From Entrophospora sp. SA101 (taxonomy: Eukaryota; Glomeromycota; Glomeromycetes; Entrophosporales; Entrophosporaceae), in the NCBI GenBank assembly GCA_958430865.1, contig CAUDNR010004400.1:74702-138701 (forward strand): a stretch of 64,000 nucleotides of DNA, written 5' to 3'. Positions 23,215 to 37,393 of the stretch are shown here, in pieces; the stretch's first letter is position 1; each line of letters begins with the position of its first letter. The notes under the pieces are model-generated. The model was not told where the DNA came from and searched no databases. It saw only the letters and a program-made list of their open reading frames with translations. The translations under genes and the position numbers were made by a program.

Positions 23215-25884
23215 ATGGAAATACATGTAAATCCACCTTTACCAACAGAAACTATTTTTATTAACCTTAATCTCGATGAAGCCATTAACGACACACCCAA
23301 ATTTCGTGTAAATGTTAGAAGGTTTGAGGAACAGGTTGATCATTTTGAAAAATGGTTAGAACTTTATTTAAAATCATTAAAACATTTTATAGAAGAGTCT
23401 ATCAGTAAGTGATTTGTTTTTTAATGTTCTCCAATTCCATAAAAATACTTGACAAAAGCAATCAGTAAAATCCTTATCTTTAAATTTTTAAAGAATTTAT
23501 TGAGGCGAGTAATGTTTTGGCCAAACGTTCAATACCTTCTTCATCAGAAGATGCATTATTAGGTATGTATGTACAATTATGATCTGTAATAACAATATTA
23601 TTATCGATGCAATCAATTGATTTTGGATCGTTTCCATCCCTTCAATATCATTAGATCACGATTTCACACTTCCTGCAGCTAGAATCTTTGCAGATACATT
23701 TCAAACAACCTTAGCATTTAAACAAAAATTAGTAACTATGCTAATAATATTTAATTAATTAATTTATTCTTATATTAATTATTATTATTATTATTACTAA
23801 CTAACAAAGAATAATAATAATAATCTTTAGGTTAATGATATTGATGAAAAACTTATACAGCCTTTATTGCATTTTACAAAAACTGATCTTAAAGATTTTA
23901 AAGTATATGATTATTGCAATAACATTATTAATGATAATGGTATATTTTATCAGTAAAAAAAAAATAATATTAAATTGTATTTTAATTAGGACGCACGTAG
24001 AAATTATGATCGTGCACTTGAACGTTATGAATCAATGTTGGCAAAATACACATCTCAATCTAAAAATAAAGAAGCAAGTGCATTACGTGAAGTTTGTATC
24101 CGTTTCTCTACATTAATCTTAAATTATAGATATAATAAATATTTGAGATTTAATTTTTTTAATTTTTAATTTTTAGGATGCTTTTCAATTATTTGAAGTC
24201 AGAAAAACTTACATAAGGGTATTATTAGATTATACCTTGAAAGCAATACATTTCAGAACAACTCTGGATCATTTATTAATGGAACAGGTTATTGTCGCCA
24301 TTACCATCATTACCATTACTGCTGCTATTATTCTTTTAATAATTACTAGGTTTTTAGTCGATTTGTTAATTTAATGATTGTTTAAATTACTATTTTTTAG
24401 TATTTGAATGGAACTTCTGCTCATTTAGAATTTCATGAAGCTAGCTTAACTGTTTACAAAAGTACCGAGAACCGATCAGAAAGATTGAAGGGTTGGCTAT
24501 GGGAGGTAAATCCACTATTTGTTGTTGTTATATAATAACTATTATTTAGAATAATAATATTAATAATGGTTTTAATTATAAGAACAAAAAAGCATGCGAG
24601 CAACAAATGCCGCGCCTTTTAAATCAAAGAAAGAAAGTAGAAGAAGTTTGTATACCCATTTAATATTTTATTTTTATCTTGCTTCGTACGTCACTTCATT
24701 TCTAATAAATATATATATATATATTTGATTTATATATTTAGGATGCAATAAATATTAATAAACCACAGAGAAAATTAACAAAATACACAGACAGTAGTAA
24801 TTTCACATTAATGAATAATCAACAAATTAATGAGACATCAATACAGCCAAATCGTCCTCCTTCAATAGATCTTCCTTCTCCCTCAATAATGCCATCAAAA
24901 CAAGGCTATCTTTTCATGAGAACTCCTTCAGGGAAGAATACATGGACCAGAAAATATTTGTATTTGAAAGATGGTATGATTTGGTGGTCTTCGATTGTAC
25001 ACGGTAAACATCGAAGCATCTCGGTGGGAGAAAGTGAGAAGATTGATGTACTCTTATGTGAAACTAGAATAGATACTTCTCAGGATAGAAGGTTCTGCTT
25101 TGAAATTGTCTATGGTGCTAAACAGTAAGTTTTACATTTATAATTAACCCATCAAATCTTCAAAATAAATATTATCATGCATATACTAAACCTTTCATTT
25201 TTGAAAATATCAAGAACCACGTGGTTACTACAAGCTGAAACAGAAGAGGAACTAAAAGAATGGATTAACGTATTTGAGTCAGCAAAACGTTACGCATTCC
25301 GTACTTCCAACGATCTTTCTACTATTTCTACTGCTACTACTACTACTTCTTCCTCTTCTTCTTCAACATTAACAACAACATCAGCTTCTACCATATCTCA
25401 TAAAGAACAAAAAGATGAGAATAGTATTAAAAATGAAGAAGATGTTGTAAAGCAAGATGATTCAAATAAATCTTTATCATCGAACACAGTAGAAAATAAC
25501 AATATTACAGAAAAATCTTCAACCGACACAAAACCTGCCGCGCATCATAATACTCTTACTACACCATCTCCTACTTTCGGCGCTGATTCATCGTCTATGT
25601 CAACAACAAAAAAAAGAGCTGCTTCTATATCCACTGCAGTTCCCACACGACCTCCTTTAGCAGTAACACCACATCACAGTTATTCAACATCTTCTAAAAT
25701 ATTATTGTCAGCTACAGCTGCAGCTGCATCAACAGCGGCGACAACAGCAACAACACCAACACCTTCAAATAATAACAATGATGATGATAGTAATGATAAT
25801 AATAATAACAACAACAACAGCAACAATGACAATAATAATAATAATAATAACAACAACAACAATAACAACAACAACAACAACAAT

Positions 25885-25920
<36 letters not shown>

Positions 25921-28900
25921 AATACAACAAGTTCAAATAACAATGTAAATTCACAGTCTTTATCAGGCGACAAGAATGCTACTACTCCATCAGCAAATCA
26001 ACAGCACTTTTGGGGTACTATACAATGGGCATTACCTGCAGTAAATTTAATCATGAACACTGTTAATGGATCTGAAGGTGAAGATGGAGATGTTAATGCG
26101 GGAAGAAGAGGATCATCTTCTGCACTAAGCAAAGGCGGAAGGTCTCGTAGCGTTGGTGGACCTGTCGGTTTTGGCGTTGATGGTTCTATCGCAGTATATC
26201 CACAATCTTTATTGTTGCATAATGTGCAACTTCATTTGTTTTTCCAGGAAATGCTTGAAACTGAATTTGTGTTAGATGGTATGTAGTATGATGTGCATAT
26301 CATTTCGAAAAGAAATATGGTATTAATTAATTTCTAATTAAATGTCTTGTAAATATAATTCTAGTTTATCAATGTGCATGGCAAAAAGATGATACATTAT
26401 TGAAAGGCCGAGTTTATCTTACCCAAGATAGATTTTATTTTTACTCTTTGATAATGAGCGTTGTTAATATGGTATTTGTTATATGGTTTTAATTTCTTAA
26501 TTTGTCTTGAAAATATATTATTGTTTATTAATTTTAAATGAATTTCAAAGTTTTCAATAAGATGGAAAGATATAAAGTTCATTAAGCCAATTAATTCCGA
26601 TTTCCAACAAGTTTTGGAAATTTCAGTAAAAAATGAGGAAAATAAGGTAAATACATTTTTCTTTCCAAATTTCATTATCAGTGATATTATTATTTATATA
26701 ATAATCGATGACTTCATATAAAAAAATTTAGTATATTGTAAAGTCATTTTTTGATACAAGATCAACATTTTCTGACAAAATTAATTTAATATGGAAACTT
26801 GCAATCGATGAAAAGGTATGACAGAATATTATAAAAAACGCAAATATGCAAATTCATATATGTTATTAATAATTATATCTTTAATCCTTTTTGGTGATAA
26901 ACCAGCAAAAGACATTGCAAGAAAAGTTTAATTCTGTCTGGAATATCAAGAGTGCACCAAAATCAAAAATAGAGGGTTATAAATTAACTTTAAATAATGA
27001 TAATAATATTGCTACTTCTACTGCTAACAATAACGCAAGTGATAGTTTAAAAAATGTCACGTCACAATTAGAAAAATTGATTTCTCCTCAAGATTTCAAT
27101 AAAAATATTAACAATAATAGTTTGGAGAATAGCACTAATAACGATAGTCAAAATAAAGAAAAATCGTATGTTTATTTCCTTTTTCAATTTTTTATGATTA
27201 CAAGTAAATAAAATTGCAATTTGCTAATTTTCCGTTTCACTTTTATCTTTATAACAATAATAATTTGGACAAAAAAAAAAAAAAAAAAAAGGACCAAAGA
27301 AAAATTGACATTATCAACAAATGTTTCAGCGTCAGCGGAAGGTAAGAAACAAAAATTTAAACAAACAAAATACATACTTTAATTAATATTTATGAAAACA
27401 TATGTTACTCTAGACGAAGATCTACCTTCAAATATTCCTCAACCAAGAGGACCAATCAGATGTGCTTGTACAAATCATCTTGAAAAGTTAGAGGCAGAAA
27501 TTGAATATCCAGTTTCTGCTAAAAAACTATTTGATATGATATTTGATGAGAAAAGTACTTTGTGGTCAAGACTACATCATAAAAAAGGCAATATCTTACA
27601 ACATAGTGGTCCTTGGGTTATTGATAATAGTGGTGAGGGGGAAAGAAAAAGAGAATTCAGATATATTATACCAATCAATAATCCAGCTGGTAAGGTATTT
27701 TAAAACTATGATTGAAAATTTCGATATTAATTATATCTTATAATTAACATTCTCACTCGTTATCTATTGTTAGCAAAAGTTAAAGAATCTGAATGTGTAG
27801 ATGTACAAGTGTGTCAAAAAAGAGAAGAGTATTTGTAAGTGTATTAAATTATTTGTTTGACACAAAATTTTATCTATCTATATATTTATCTATTTATTAA
27901 TTATTTCTATAATAAACATCAGATGTTATTCTGTTTTAATATATACAAAAACTTTATCAACTCCATATAATAACGATTCATATAAGCCGATGTCCAACTT
28001 TTGTATTACGTATGTAAGCAAGACATCGTGTAAACTTACAATTCACATTGGTGTTAAGTTTAATAAATCATCAGTGGTTAAAGGTAATTTAAATTTTGAA
28101 TTTTAATATTAATAATAATCTGTTATTTACCTATTATTATTATATTACTAGCTTCTATAAAAAAATCAGCCATGACAGGCTTATCAGAGACAATAGTTGA
28201 TATACTTACAATATTGAATATTGACGTTGCACAACGCAAGAGCATAGTTTCGACTGTTTCGCCAATAAGACAACTTAATCATAGTTTAAGACGTCGTAGT
28301 CATCATCACCGTCATAAGTCACGCACAAATTCTCACACAAGAACAGGTGCAAGTGGTGAAGACGCTAATTTTAATGATACTGCTACTATTGACAACGATA
28401 ACAGCAATAATAATAATAATTCAACTTTTATATCTAAACTGCATTCTCTAAGATCTGGAAAATTTAATAATAATCAGCAATCAATAATTGAAGGACAACA
28501 AAAAGGATTTATATATGGAATCATTTCTATTATAATCGAAACTATTTCAAATGTTTCATTAATCGGATTACTAGGAGCATTTTTATCTTTCTCTATATTA
28601 TTTAATATATATATTTACACATCACTTAGCAATAAATATTCCGTGGCTCATACTACTCCTCTTTCTTTTTCATCGCCTTCTTCAACATTATTATCACAAA
28701 CGATACCAACACCTACTATAACAATGACAAATGGAAAAATTAGTACTAATGATGAAAGCAACAATGATAACAACAACAACAACAACAATAATAATTATTA
28801 TATACCAGCAATATTTCTTAGAGATATTGAAGAAGGAATTTTCAATCATAGTGCAGGATTTATTGATGGAAGAATTGATATTACAAGGTAAAAATTTCAA

Positions 28901-29452
28901 TCAAACTTGAATAATTTTTATTTCCTCGTCCTCATCACCAATCAATTAACTGATTCATATGTTGTCTATTAAATAATTAGTCGTAAACAATTCCTTGAAA
29001 CACGTATTCATAATCCACCGTATCCGTGGTTACTTGTTTCACATAGAAAATTATCAACTGAAATAGCAAATTCTCGTAAAAGATTAGGAATACTGAGATA
29101 TGATTTATTATTAACATTCCAAATGGTAAATACCATCGATAAGAAATTATTAGAAATAGAATACGTCAATTGGTTGTTAGACGAAAGAGCCAAATGTAAC
29201 AAAGCAAAATGGATGTTAATAAAAGATGAAATGTTTTTCGATGATCTTCAATCACCAAAAGGAGAGGCGGAATCTAGAAGTAACAATAATGGTGATAGTG
29301 AAGATGTTAATGTGGATGATGCAACAACAACGAGAACAAACAAAGATGATTCATATTATAGATTAAGAAGATTCAAATATGAAAATGAATTCAAATCGGT
29401 TATGAGATATTGTTATGATGTCAGAAAACAAATCGAAGGATTTTCTAGATAA
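23215..29452 (+). CDS. SIP3/LAM-type BAR-PH-GRAM-VASt lipid-transfer protein
   Basis: Twenty exons: 23215-23404, 23494-23562, 23655-23731, 23831-23902, 23990-24091, 24177-24287, 24401-24505, 24583-24645, 24742-25124, 25215-26278, 26365-26471, 26551-26646, 26732-26815, 26906-27165, 27292-27341, 27414-27689, 27774-27834, 27923-28083, 28152-28887, 28981-29452. They join in frame to 1512 residues. Order: BAR-like helical region (exons 1-8), PH domain (KQGYLFMRTPSGKNTWTRKY to LLQAETEEELKEWINVFESA), Ser/Thr linker with a long Asn run (about 25790-25925), GRAM domain (VYQCAWQKDDTLLKGRVYLT), VASt domain (LEAEIEYPVSAKKLFDMIF onward) and a transmembrane helix near ISNVSLIGLLGAFLSFSI. Yeast relatives (Sip3/Lam3, Ysp1/Lam1) are ER-anchored sterol transporters at ER-plasma-membrane contacts. 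Exon 15 uses an unusual acceptor after a 20-A run. Confidence 0.9.
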
Positions 29453-30585
29453 ATTGATCCTTCCATTTTTATTAATTGGGATGGGTTTGGCGATTGCGGA
29501 TATTAATAACTACATATTAGCTTATTAATGTATATATTTATTCCTCTTGTAAAATATTAAAATAAATTTATTATTTGATTTGTAATTGTATTAGAATTGT
29601 GTAATATGAAGATTATTCAACATTGTAATTCCAACTCTTGCAAATTCATACATTAATAATTTTATAAAGAATCCCCAAAGTTACATATTAATAAGGGATC
29701 ATAACAACAATAGAAAACTCGTGATTGATTCCATATAGAAGATTGGGCCTTCCGATGGATTTATTATCACTAATATTTAGATTATCATTGATGTTATTAT
29801 GTACACTACTGCTAATACTACTGCTACTATAATTGCTATTAATATCACTGTTATCTACATCATCATTAACAACAATACTATTATTATCAATCAGATTTCT
29901 ATTCATTATTAATTTTATTAATTATGTTATTTTTTTTAGTTATAATAATCCTATTATTGCTGCTTCTACTAGTACTATTTATAATATTGTAAAATTTCAA
30001 ATCCGTGTATCAAATCAAAATCATGTATTTTTCCGCAAAAAACATCCGCAAATTTGCGCAGCATCATGAAAATATCCAAATTTATTGGTGGATTGGGTGG
30101 TGTTATCCTTATTTAGAAATTGATTTGGCGATTTGCGGATGATTATTAACAAATCGGGTTTTAAAAATATCTTGACTTTCTAATAATAAACTTGAACTTC
30201 ACTATTAAGATAAAAAGAAACTACAACATTTAAGCTTTCTAACCATATATTTTTATATCTGAGAACGCTCCCTATATAAAGCTATGGCTATTTAAAAGTA
30301 GTGGTGCTTTTTCACTTCAAAGTTGTGATTATCTACCAATATTGCTTTAAAAGACTTGATAGTAACAGACAAGGTGTAGAATACTTTAAGCTTTCATATG
30401 GTTATTACTTTATGGAGGGTATTGGTTAATAAGTTTTGGAGCGGCTCCCACGCGCTGAAATTTCAAAAAATTGTTTTCCCAATTTTTTTCAAAAACGCGG
30501 GTTTTTTTGTAAAAATCACATGATCAGTTTAAATTTTTTTTAAAAAACCAATCAAACTAAATTTCCAAACTTAAAAAACTGTAAA
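29453..30585. other. intergenic with ATT/AAT simple repeats
   Basis: 3' flank of the SIP3-like gene. Low-complexity ACT/AAT stretches at 29800-29990 create spurious Ser/Asn or Ile/Leu ORFs. 30450-30530 is probably the left flank of the DDE element that follows. No gene seen. Confidence 0.45.
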
Positions 30586-31374
30586 ATGCCTTACCCATCC
30601 AAGCACAAAAGTCAATTAAAGGATGCGAGAACACAAATTGGAAAAAAGAGTATGTTCTAGAATTAAATTACATAAATATCTTGTAAATAAAATTTTAATA
30701 TCATTTATGTTATTGAAAGGTGATGATGAATTATTGTTCAATGATGTTATTGTAGCTTCTGATGCTTTGTTAGTAAATAGAATGAATTTGAACCCAGGTG
30801 GTATACAGCCTAAAATGAGAACAATAACAATGAGAGATGGCACCATTCAGGAATGGTGTTTGAAGATGGCACTCCTAAAGGTATGAGAGTAGTTTTAGAA
30901 GAAAGAAATTTGTGGAAAGAAGGATTAAAAAGATTTGCCATGATTGTAAAAATAATATTAATGTTCAACAAAGAAATGATTGTTATGCATCAAAGATACT
31001 TTATTTGGAGCATGATTTTGCTTCCCAAAAATCTCTACTTACTGAAATAATTGAGAATGCTGGTCACAAGGTAATTTTTTATCCAAAATTTCATTGTGAA
31101 TTGAATTTTATTGAAATGTTTTGGGGAGCAGCCAAACAATACACCAGACAAAACTGTAACTACTCATTCAAAGGTCTTAAGAAAACAATATCAGAAGCAT
31201 TGGAATCTGTTCTTTTATTGAAAATAAGAAAATTTGCTAGAAAAACACAAATATATATGTGCTTATAGAATAGGTTTAACAGGCAAACAAGCTTTGTTTG
31301 TTGTAAAAAAGTATAAACCTCATAGATGTGTGCCTGTTTCAGTTACAGATGAATTGGATATCATGAACATTTAA
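30586..31374 (+). pseudogene. DDE-type transposase remnant
   Basis: Starts as MPYPSKHKSQLKDARTQI, then breaks frame. Later pieces read MVFEDGTPKGMRVVLEERN, KICHDCKNNIN, then LEHDFASQKSLLTEIIENAGH, YPKFHCELNFIEMFWGAAK and finally KPHRCVPVSVTDELDIMNI with the stop at 31372. The YPKFHCELN-IE-WG segment is typical of a DDE transposase family very common in mycorrhizal fungi. Several frameshifts and stops make it non-functional. Confidence 0.75.
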
Positions 31375-32331
31375 TAAATTTTACATGTCACGTGATTTGT
31401 CTTCAATTTTGCCAAGAATTACCTAAAATGGAAAGTGCTCAAATTTCATGAACATACGTAACAGAGGAACGGGACCACCCTGGTTTGTGCAAAAGTGCGA
31501 GGAACGGCACCTCATACTCAGCGACCTTATAGGGGACGGCATCCTTAAGGAAACTCTCTTGCATGAGTGGAGGAACGGCACCCACCTGAGCTGCACATGT
31601 ACTATAAATAAAAAATAAAAATTTATGTTATACTTGATTTACAAGTAATGTTGCAATCTGCCGAACTGTCTCGTCTGTTTCTGCATTATTAATTATGAAT
31701 TTAAGTGCATTACAAATCTTTTATGCCATATTGAGAATAGTTCATTTGTACTTTTATTTTCTTTCATGATGAATAGCCTCATTGTCCTTGAAAAATCATC
31801 AAATGACCATTTTGCAGGTGTGGTATTTTGGAAGTATTCTGAAATGGAAATATCTAAAAAAAGTTGCAAACATTGTTATTATAAATAAACTATCTACAAA
31901 AAATTAATCTTCCAAAAAATGTACATGAAACACGTAAACTTTTTTTAATTACAAAGACAACGCTTACCAATTACATCCATAAAAGTAAGATTATTACCAG
32001 TGTTATTCGAATCCAAGTCAAAATTTGATGTTTTGTCTGTCATTTTTTGAAGGGAAATGAAATATTAGATGTTATTGAATCAGTCATTGTGTAAACATTA
32101 TTATTAGTAACGCGTCTGACACATTTTTTATTCGTCAAAGGTTGGGTTACACGATCAAAGATCTGCGTCATTTCAATACGGTGCAGATCATCTATAATCA
32201 TTAATTGCTTATAGTAGCAATTGGTCAACTTCAAAATACTAAAACAAAAAAAATTTATATCATTTTAAAAAATTTAACCGATAAGTTTTATTGTTCATGA
32301 CTCAAGCTTCAAAACTTATCGGCTGGTTTTT
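31375..32331. other. intergenic up to the assembly gap
   Basis: Probably holds the right flank of the DDE element (AAGTGCTCAAATTTCATG at about 31433 and a GGAACGG..-rich stretch at 31460-31600). No gene supported. Confidence 0.4.
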
Positions 32332-32341
32332 NNNNNNNNNN
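32332..32341. other. assembly gap (10 N)
   Basis: Ten undetermined bases joining two contigs; the true distance is unknown. The order of features across this point rests on scaffolding. Confidence 0.99.
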
Positions 32342-32422
32342 TATTTTTATTCATTTATTAGTATCTATACTAGTTTCAAAAATAATTTTGAACTTTTAAA
32401 GGCAATTATAACATGATGGTCA

Positions 32423-32505
32423 AACCCGAGTCAATTAAATCATGACCCGACCCGACCCGTTCGAGTCAACCCGCGGGTTGACTCGGGTTGACCCGACTCG
32501 TTTCG
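32423..32505. repeat. GC-rich CCCGA/GGGTTGAC repeat with 24-bp palindrome
   Basis: Short CCCGA units are followed by a perfect 24-bp palindrome at 32462-32485, whose half-site is CGAGTCAACCCG, then more GGGTTGACCCGACTCG. It is far richer in G+C than its surroundings and starts about 80 bases after the assembly gap. It is probably a dispersed repeat end. Confidence 0.6.
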
Positions 32506-33253
32506 GAGCTCTACCTATTACTGTAATTCACAGATTATCAGATCGTAACAGGATCTTGGATTATTATAAATGAGGTAACATCCAGAATTTTTACCCTTTA
32601 AGCATAAAGTATAAGACATGTGACCAAAAAAATATTCAATGTATTTTTATCTAAAGAACTAAAAAAATCATATTAATACAGTCGTTTGATCACTAATTCT
32701 TAATAAACATATATCTGAATTTAAATATTATTATTATTTCCAAAAACATTTATTTGAAAAAATAAATAGTATTAGTATTAGAAAATTTACCTATGGAAAA
32801 GGATACAAAACTTTATATATATATCAATTATGATTAGCCCTTGCCTATTTTTCTATTTTACAATTTTTTGCTTTACCCATAATTTCATGGATCAAATCAT
32901 ATCATATAACAAACAGGAATTTTTGTTACTGACCTATCTATGAAGTTTGCAGGTCCTAATGTAACAATCATTAATAGGGGGTCGATAATAGGGTATATCT
33001 ATTAGTAGTCAACGATTTATTAGGGGACCAAAAATTTCGTATATATAATAATAACAATTTTTTTTTCAAAAATATTATAATCAGTTAAATCAATTAATTG
33101 GTAAAATTTAATTTCATTAAAGTCGACATCTTAAAAATTTTTAATATTTGGGTCAAATTGTGTTCTTTTTTCTAATGTTATTGTAAACCTTAGGGTCAAG
33201 TTATATAATTTTGGTCTGGGTCAAATCATTTAACAGGAATTTTTGTTACTAAC

Positions 33254-33620
33254 CTATATATGAAGTTTGCGGGGTCTTGTTGCATCTCTTGGACCATTGA
33301 CAATTAAAGGCATAGTAATATGTGGTCCTAAAATCAGTTTTCCATTCGGATATAGATTTATTATTATATTACGTGATATTATTATTATTTTTGATGCATC
33401 TAATAGCTCTTGTATGACCTCGAAGGATGTGTGTGCAGATGCCATTTAAAATATTCCGTACTCGAATAGTTCTATCAGCAGATGCTATATTTCCGAAAAA
33501 TTGTATCGCGCACACAGTATCATCATGTCCTTTGAGGTTGAAAATCAATTTCCCAGTTTCAATAATATCTATATAAAAGGTTTTCTCAGAACCAATCTCG
33601 AAACAATTTACGGCTTTCAT
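33254..33620 (-). pseudogene. WD40-repeat protein fragment
   Basis: Reads LKGHDDTVCAIQFFGNIASADRTIRVRN..GICTHILRGHTRAI: two consecutive WD40 blades with the GH and dipeptide positions, as in F-box/WD substrate adaptors. No complete gene surrounds it and the frame shifts near 33440. Nearby, 32925-32950 and 33235-33270 are repeats of each other (TTTTGTTACT..CCTAT..TGAAGTTTGC), suggesting rearrangement. Gene fragment. Confidence 0.55.
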
Positions 33621-35020
33621 AACTTATCTATTGTGAGCTTTAAATGATAATTGTTCAAATGTTCAGATTTCCAATTTTTACAAATAATATAATGTTGGTA
33701 ATAAATTTTTTGTGGGGATTATCATCATCTTATTAACGATTGATCCTTGTTATCAGTATAAAATCCATCGAATAATAATAATTTTTTCCATATTGACGAA
33801 TTTCTATTGATGAATATCGCTCATTTCTTACATACTCTTAATGCTCTACAGATGCTCATTGGATTCAAGAGCTCCACTATTTGTAAATTCAACTCGATGG
33901 TGAGTTTTTCAATGAGATTATATCTTTCTGTTCTAAAATCTGCATGTCTTTGAAGAATCTATAGATACATGTTTTGTTTTGTAAGTAAAATCTTCATTAT
34001 TTACATTAATGAATTATAGATTATATAACACTAACAGTATGTCACTTGTTTGTTTCTGAAGACTCATTTGATTTTTCTTTAATTTAAGGTAATTTTCTCT
34101 TAAACAACTAGAGTGACGACAACTGGCGATAATCGTCATTCTTTTTAATGAATAACAACACTTACCCATGTTATACTTTTTCTTTTTCTTGGTTTCGTTT
34201 TTTTTTTTTTCTTTGGGAGCCATTTTTATTTAAGATGTGTTTAAAAAAAACCAATTTATGACAAAACGTGAATGTTGTTGTTTGGTATGGCGTGGCTCTG
34301 AAGACATATTAATAACCAACCAGGGGTAATATATATGTTTTTTTAGTTATTATAAATATTATAATGGAATCAAAACATGGAGTAGAACTTGCTGGGTAAT
34401 TATAAGGTTCTTGATGATGAACGATTATTATTGTTTTTGCTCTTCGTAATCAATAATAATATTATAAATATATTAATTACAGCACACCGTTGAAAAAGAA
34501 ACATTTCGATATGCGACGTTTGATTATAAATATCAAAGATGTTGTTAGTTGATGATCTTTCAAATCTCGGATCAAATTCATTTCCTAACGTCAAATTGTT
34601 ACTATATTTCTGTTGCTCTTTTAAATGAAGGCTCTTTAGTAAGTGAGACCATTTTCTCGTTATTGATAGCAGTCTTCCCGATAATGGAAAAAGTATCTCC
34701 TATTCATGATTTTATTTTTTGGATCATTAAAAAAATAATCTTTGAAGAAGTAGGTAGGTGTATTCAATAAGTCAATAACACCAACTACTACACCTTGAAA
34801 ACAATAGCTATTATTACTCAAACCACTAGATTATTTTAAGTCTTTGGAGTATCATTATTATTGTTACGAGCAGACATATGATTTTTATATATATAGTAAT
34901 AGTAATAGAGGTAGTTTTATGTAACAGCTAAATTTCGTCAACTGAAAGGCAATAAATGGAAAGAAGCTGAGAACAACAACTTAGTGAAAGTAACGTGTTG
35001 TTTTATGTAACATTTGTTAT
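33621..35020. other. intergenic, no gene recognised
   Basis: Short ORFs on both strands, some Lys-rich, lack recognisable domains. No supported feature. Confidence 0.4.
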
Positions 35021-35430
35021 ATGAATTTTGTAGAAAATCTTTTAAAAAGAGAACATAGGAGAGTAAAAACCACAGATGCGGAAGGGGAAGAGGAAGAGGT
35101 AAGTGAAAAGGTCCTATATACGATTTTGATGAAATATGAAGATTGCTCCAAGAAATAGAACCAAGCTTGAAGGGGTTTTTTGTCCAACTCTATTTAACAG
35201 CTCGACCATTTGAATGTAATGAACAAATAATGGACCATATGAAGAGATTAATGGTGGTGTTCATGTGTTATCTTCTTGTTTTATTAAATAATGCAAAAAT
35301 TAACTCTTTTAATTTCGACCTTGCATTCTATTTAGACTTGGTAGATACAAGTCTTGGAGCAACTACAACATCAGGAGCAGTAGATCGTAAAAAGAAGCAA
35401 GTTGCAGATGAACATGAGAAATATGTATAG
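35021..35430 (+). pseudogene. broken ORF of unknown repeated family
   Basis: Two overlapping frames. The first is MNFVENLLKREHRRVKTTDAE with an acidic stretch; the second contains EIEPSLKGFFVQLYLTARPF, then MKRLMVVFMCYLLVLLNNAKI and FDLAFYLDLVDTSLGATTT. The register change at about 35140 and the stop at 35430 look like decay of a longer ORF. It resembles transposon-associated ORFs seen in many copies in Rhizophagus genomes, but I cannot name a domain. Confidence 0.4.
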
Positions 35431-37393
35431 AATGCACTTACAAAAAGCACATTCATGTTGAATGTTGACGATTATCATAGATTCATGTCCAGAGACAATC
35501 TGATACTATCAGCATATCAGGCACAAAATCAGTATCCTTTAATTATTAAAACTTTGTTATTCCTAGAAAACCATCCACAAACATTTTTTGCAATTACGTA
35601 TATTGTGATTCACTAATTATACTAATTTGAATAATTGTAGTGTACTCACGTTATCACAATCATTGTCTACAAATGTGTCAATCTAATTTTTGATATCTTG
35701 GACTTATCTTCAAGTCGAAATCAAAAAAAATGTCAAATACTAAAAGAAAGTATAACGAAAATATTAAATGAAAATCAATTTATCGAAAATAACGAAAATA
35801 CAGTTGATGATGATTCGGGTAATCTTGAATCAGCAGCAGAAACAATGGAAATTTTATTAGAACATGCAAAAAAAATTTTTTGGGTTGTAAATTTTTATTT
35901 TTATTAAATAAATTTGCTTGATTTTTCATACATTGTTCATTTTTCGTCTCAATCACGTATCTTAAATTAGTTGTGTTTACAATCATTTCATCGACACTCA
36001 TTATATTAAGGTTATTTTGATTATATCGAGGGATATGGTCAAGAGAAGAGTTAGGAAGAGAGTTATTCTTCAAAAACCAACCCTTTAAATACATTTTCGA
36101 GTAGTACAATTTAATTTATTAGACTATTTCAATGGTTACTTCCAACTTCTTAAATTCGTTAACGAAACAATTGTTGGTGAAGTGATTGTTGACAAAATGA
36201 ATCAAACCCATATTTATTTCTACGTTATCAAATTCACAATTTTAATTGGTCAATCAACAAATTGCATGGGTTAAAAATTTGTGTTCCCTCCTGTTAATTT
36301 TGTGTTACCACTCGAGAAAAAAACCACTAATAACTAATGTTCACTTTAAAAACAATTATTGGTCCAGAGTTATTTATTACATATTTACTTTTAAAATTTT
36401 CAAGTTTAGAAAACAAATGATCCACAACCAGTAATTTTTTTTAAAATTATCTCGATAAACTAGTGCCAAAAGCTATGAGTATTAGTGTTATTATCTATTA
36501 TCACACTTAATGCGCTTATTTTTAATACAAATAAAACTTTTTACCAAGAAACAAGCAAATATAGGTTATGAATCGCTTTATCTGGTAATTGTAATTGTAG
36601 AGATAGAATTTGAAAAAAATCTTCATATTAATATAGTTAACATGTGTAATTATAATAATAATAACGTAAAAATCCATTGAGTGTAGCAAATGAAATTATG
36701 TGATTTAAAATTATGTAAATGGCCAACTAGTTAGCTTAAATGTGGAGTTGTTTACCAGAATTTTTTCCGATATCATCATTTATTGTCGCTCAGATTGATT
36801 CAAAAAGCAAGTTTGAGAATAACGTGTCTGTAAAAGAGAAATCCAATTGTTTCAGTCTGCTTGCGTGAGTGTGTTGTGATAAAATAAATGTATTAATGAA
36901 ATTAATGAGATTTGAATCCATAGTTAATAAATTAGAAGGGGTGCAAATAAATTCAAAGAACTTTTTTTACCGTTACACGAATGTGATTATTGTTATGTTC
37001 CAAATTCTTTCTCAAATTCTTTTTGCATTCATTTTTATTATGAAAACAAAGAGGCAAGGCAAAAGATGATCATCACCTGACGAAACCAAACGAATCAAAA
37101 ATCGGAATCCTTATTGTGGTATTTGAATTCCGTCATAAATAACCCAATTTCTTCTTTATGATGATCAAACCCAACGAGGAGACGAATAATGTGAATTTTC
37201 CCAAGAAAAATTTAGTACAATGTAACTCCTTAACTTTTTTTGGTTTGGCTTTAAAACAATTTATATGGCTCATTATAATCTGATCGGAAATAATAAACAT
37301 AGTTTAGTATTAGTATTGGTATACAAATCAATTGGTATATATATATATATATATCATGCAATGTTGTTTTCAAATTTTCTAAAAAAAAAAAAT
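35431..37393. other. intergenic, promoter side of the BTB-TLDc gene
   Basis: No recognisable gene. The last 100 bases contain a TA microsatellite (37337-37355) and a poly-A run just before the ATG at 37394. Confidence 0.45.

Noticed and set aside
25680..25973. Antisense poly-Leu and poly-Cys/Tyr ORFs
   Set aside because: They are shadows of the Asn-codon run in the SIP3-like gene on the plus strand.
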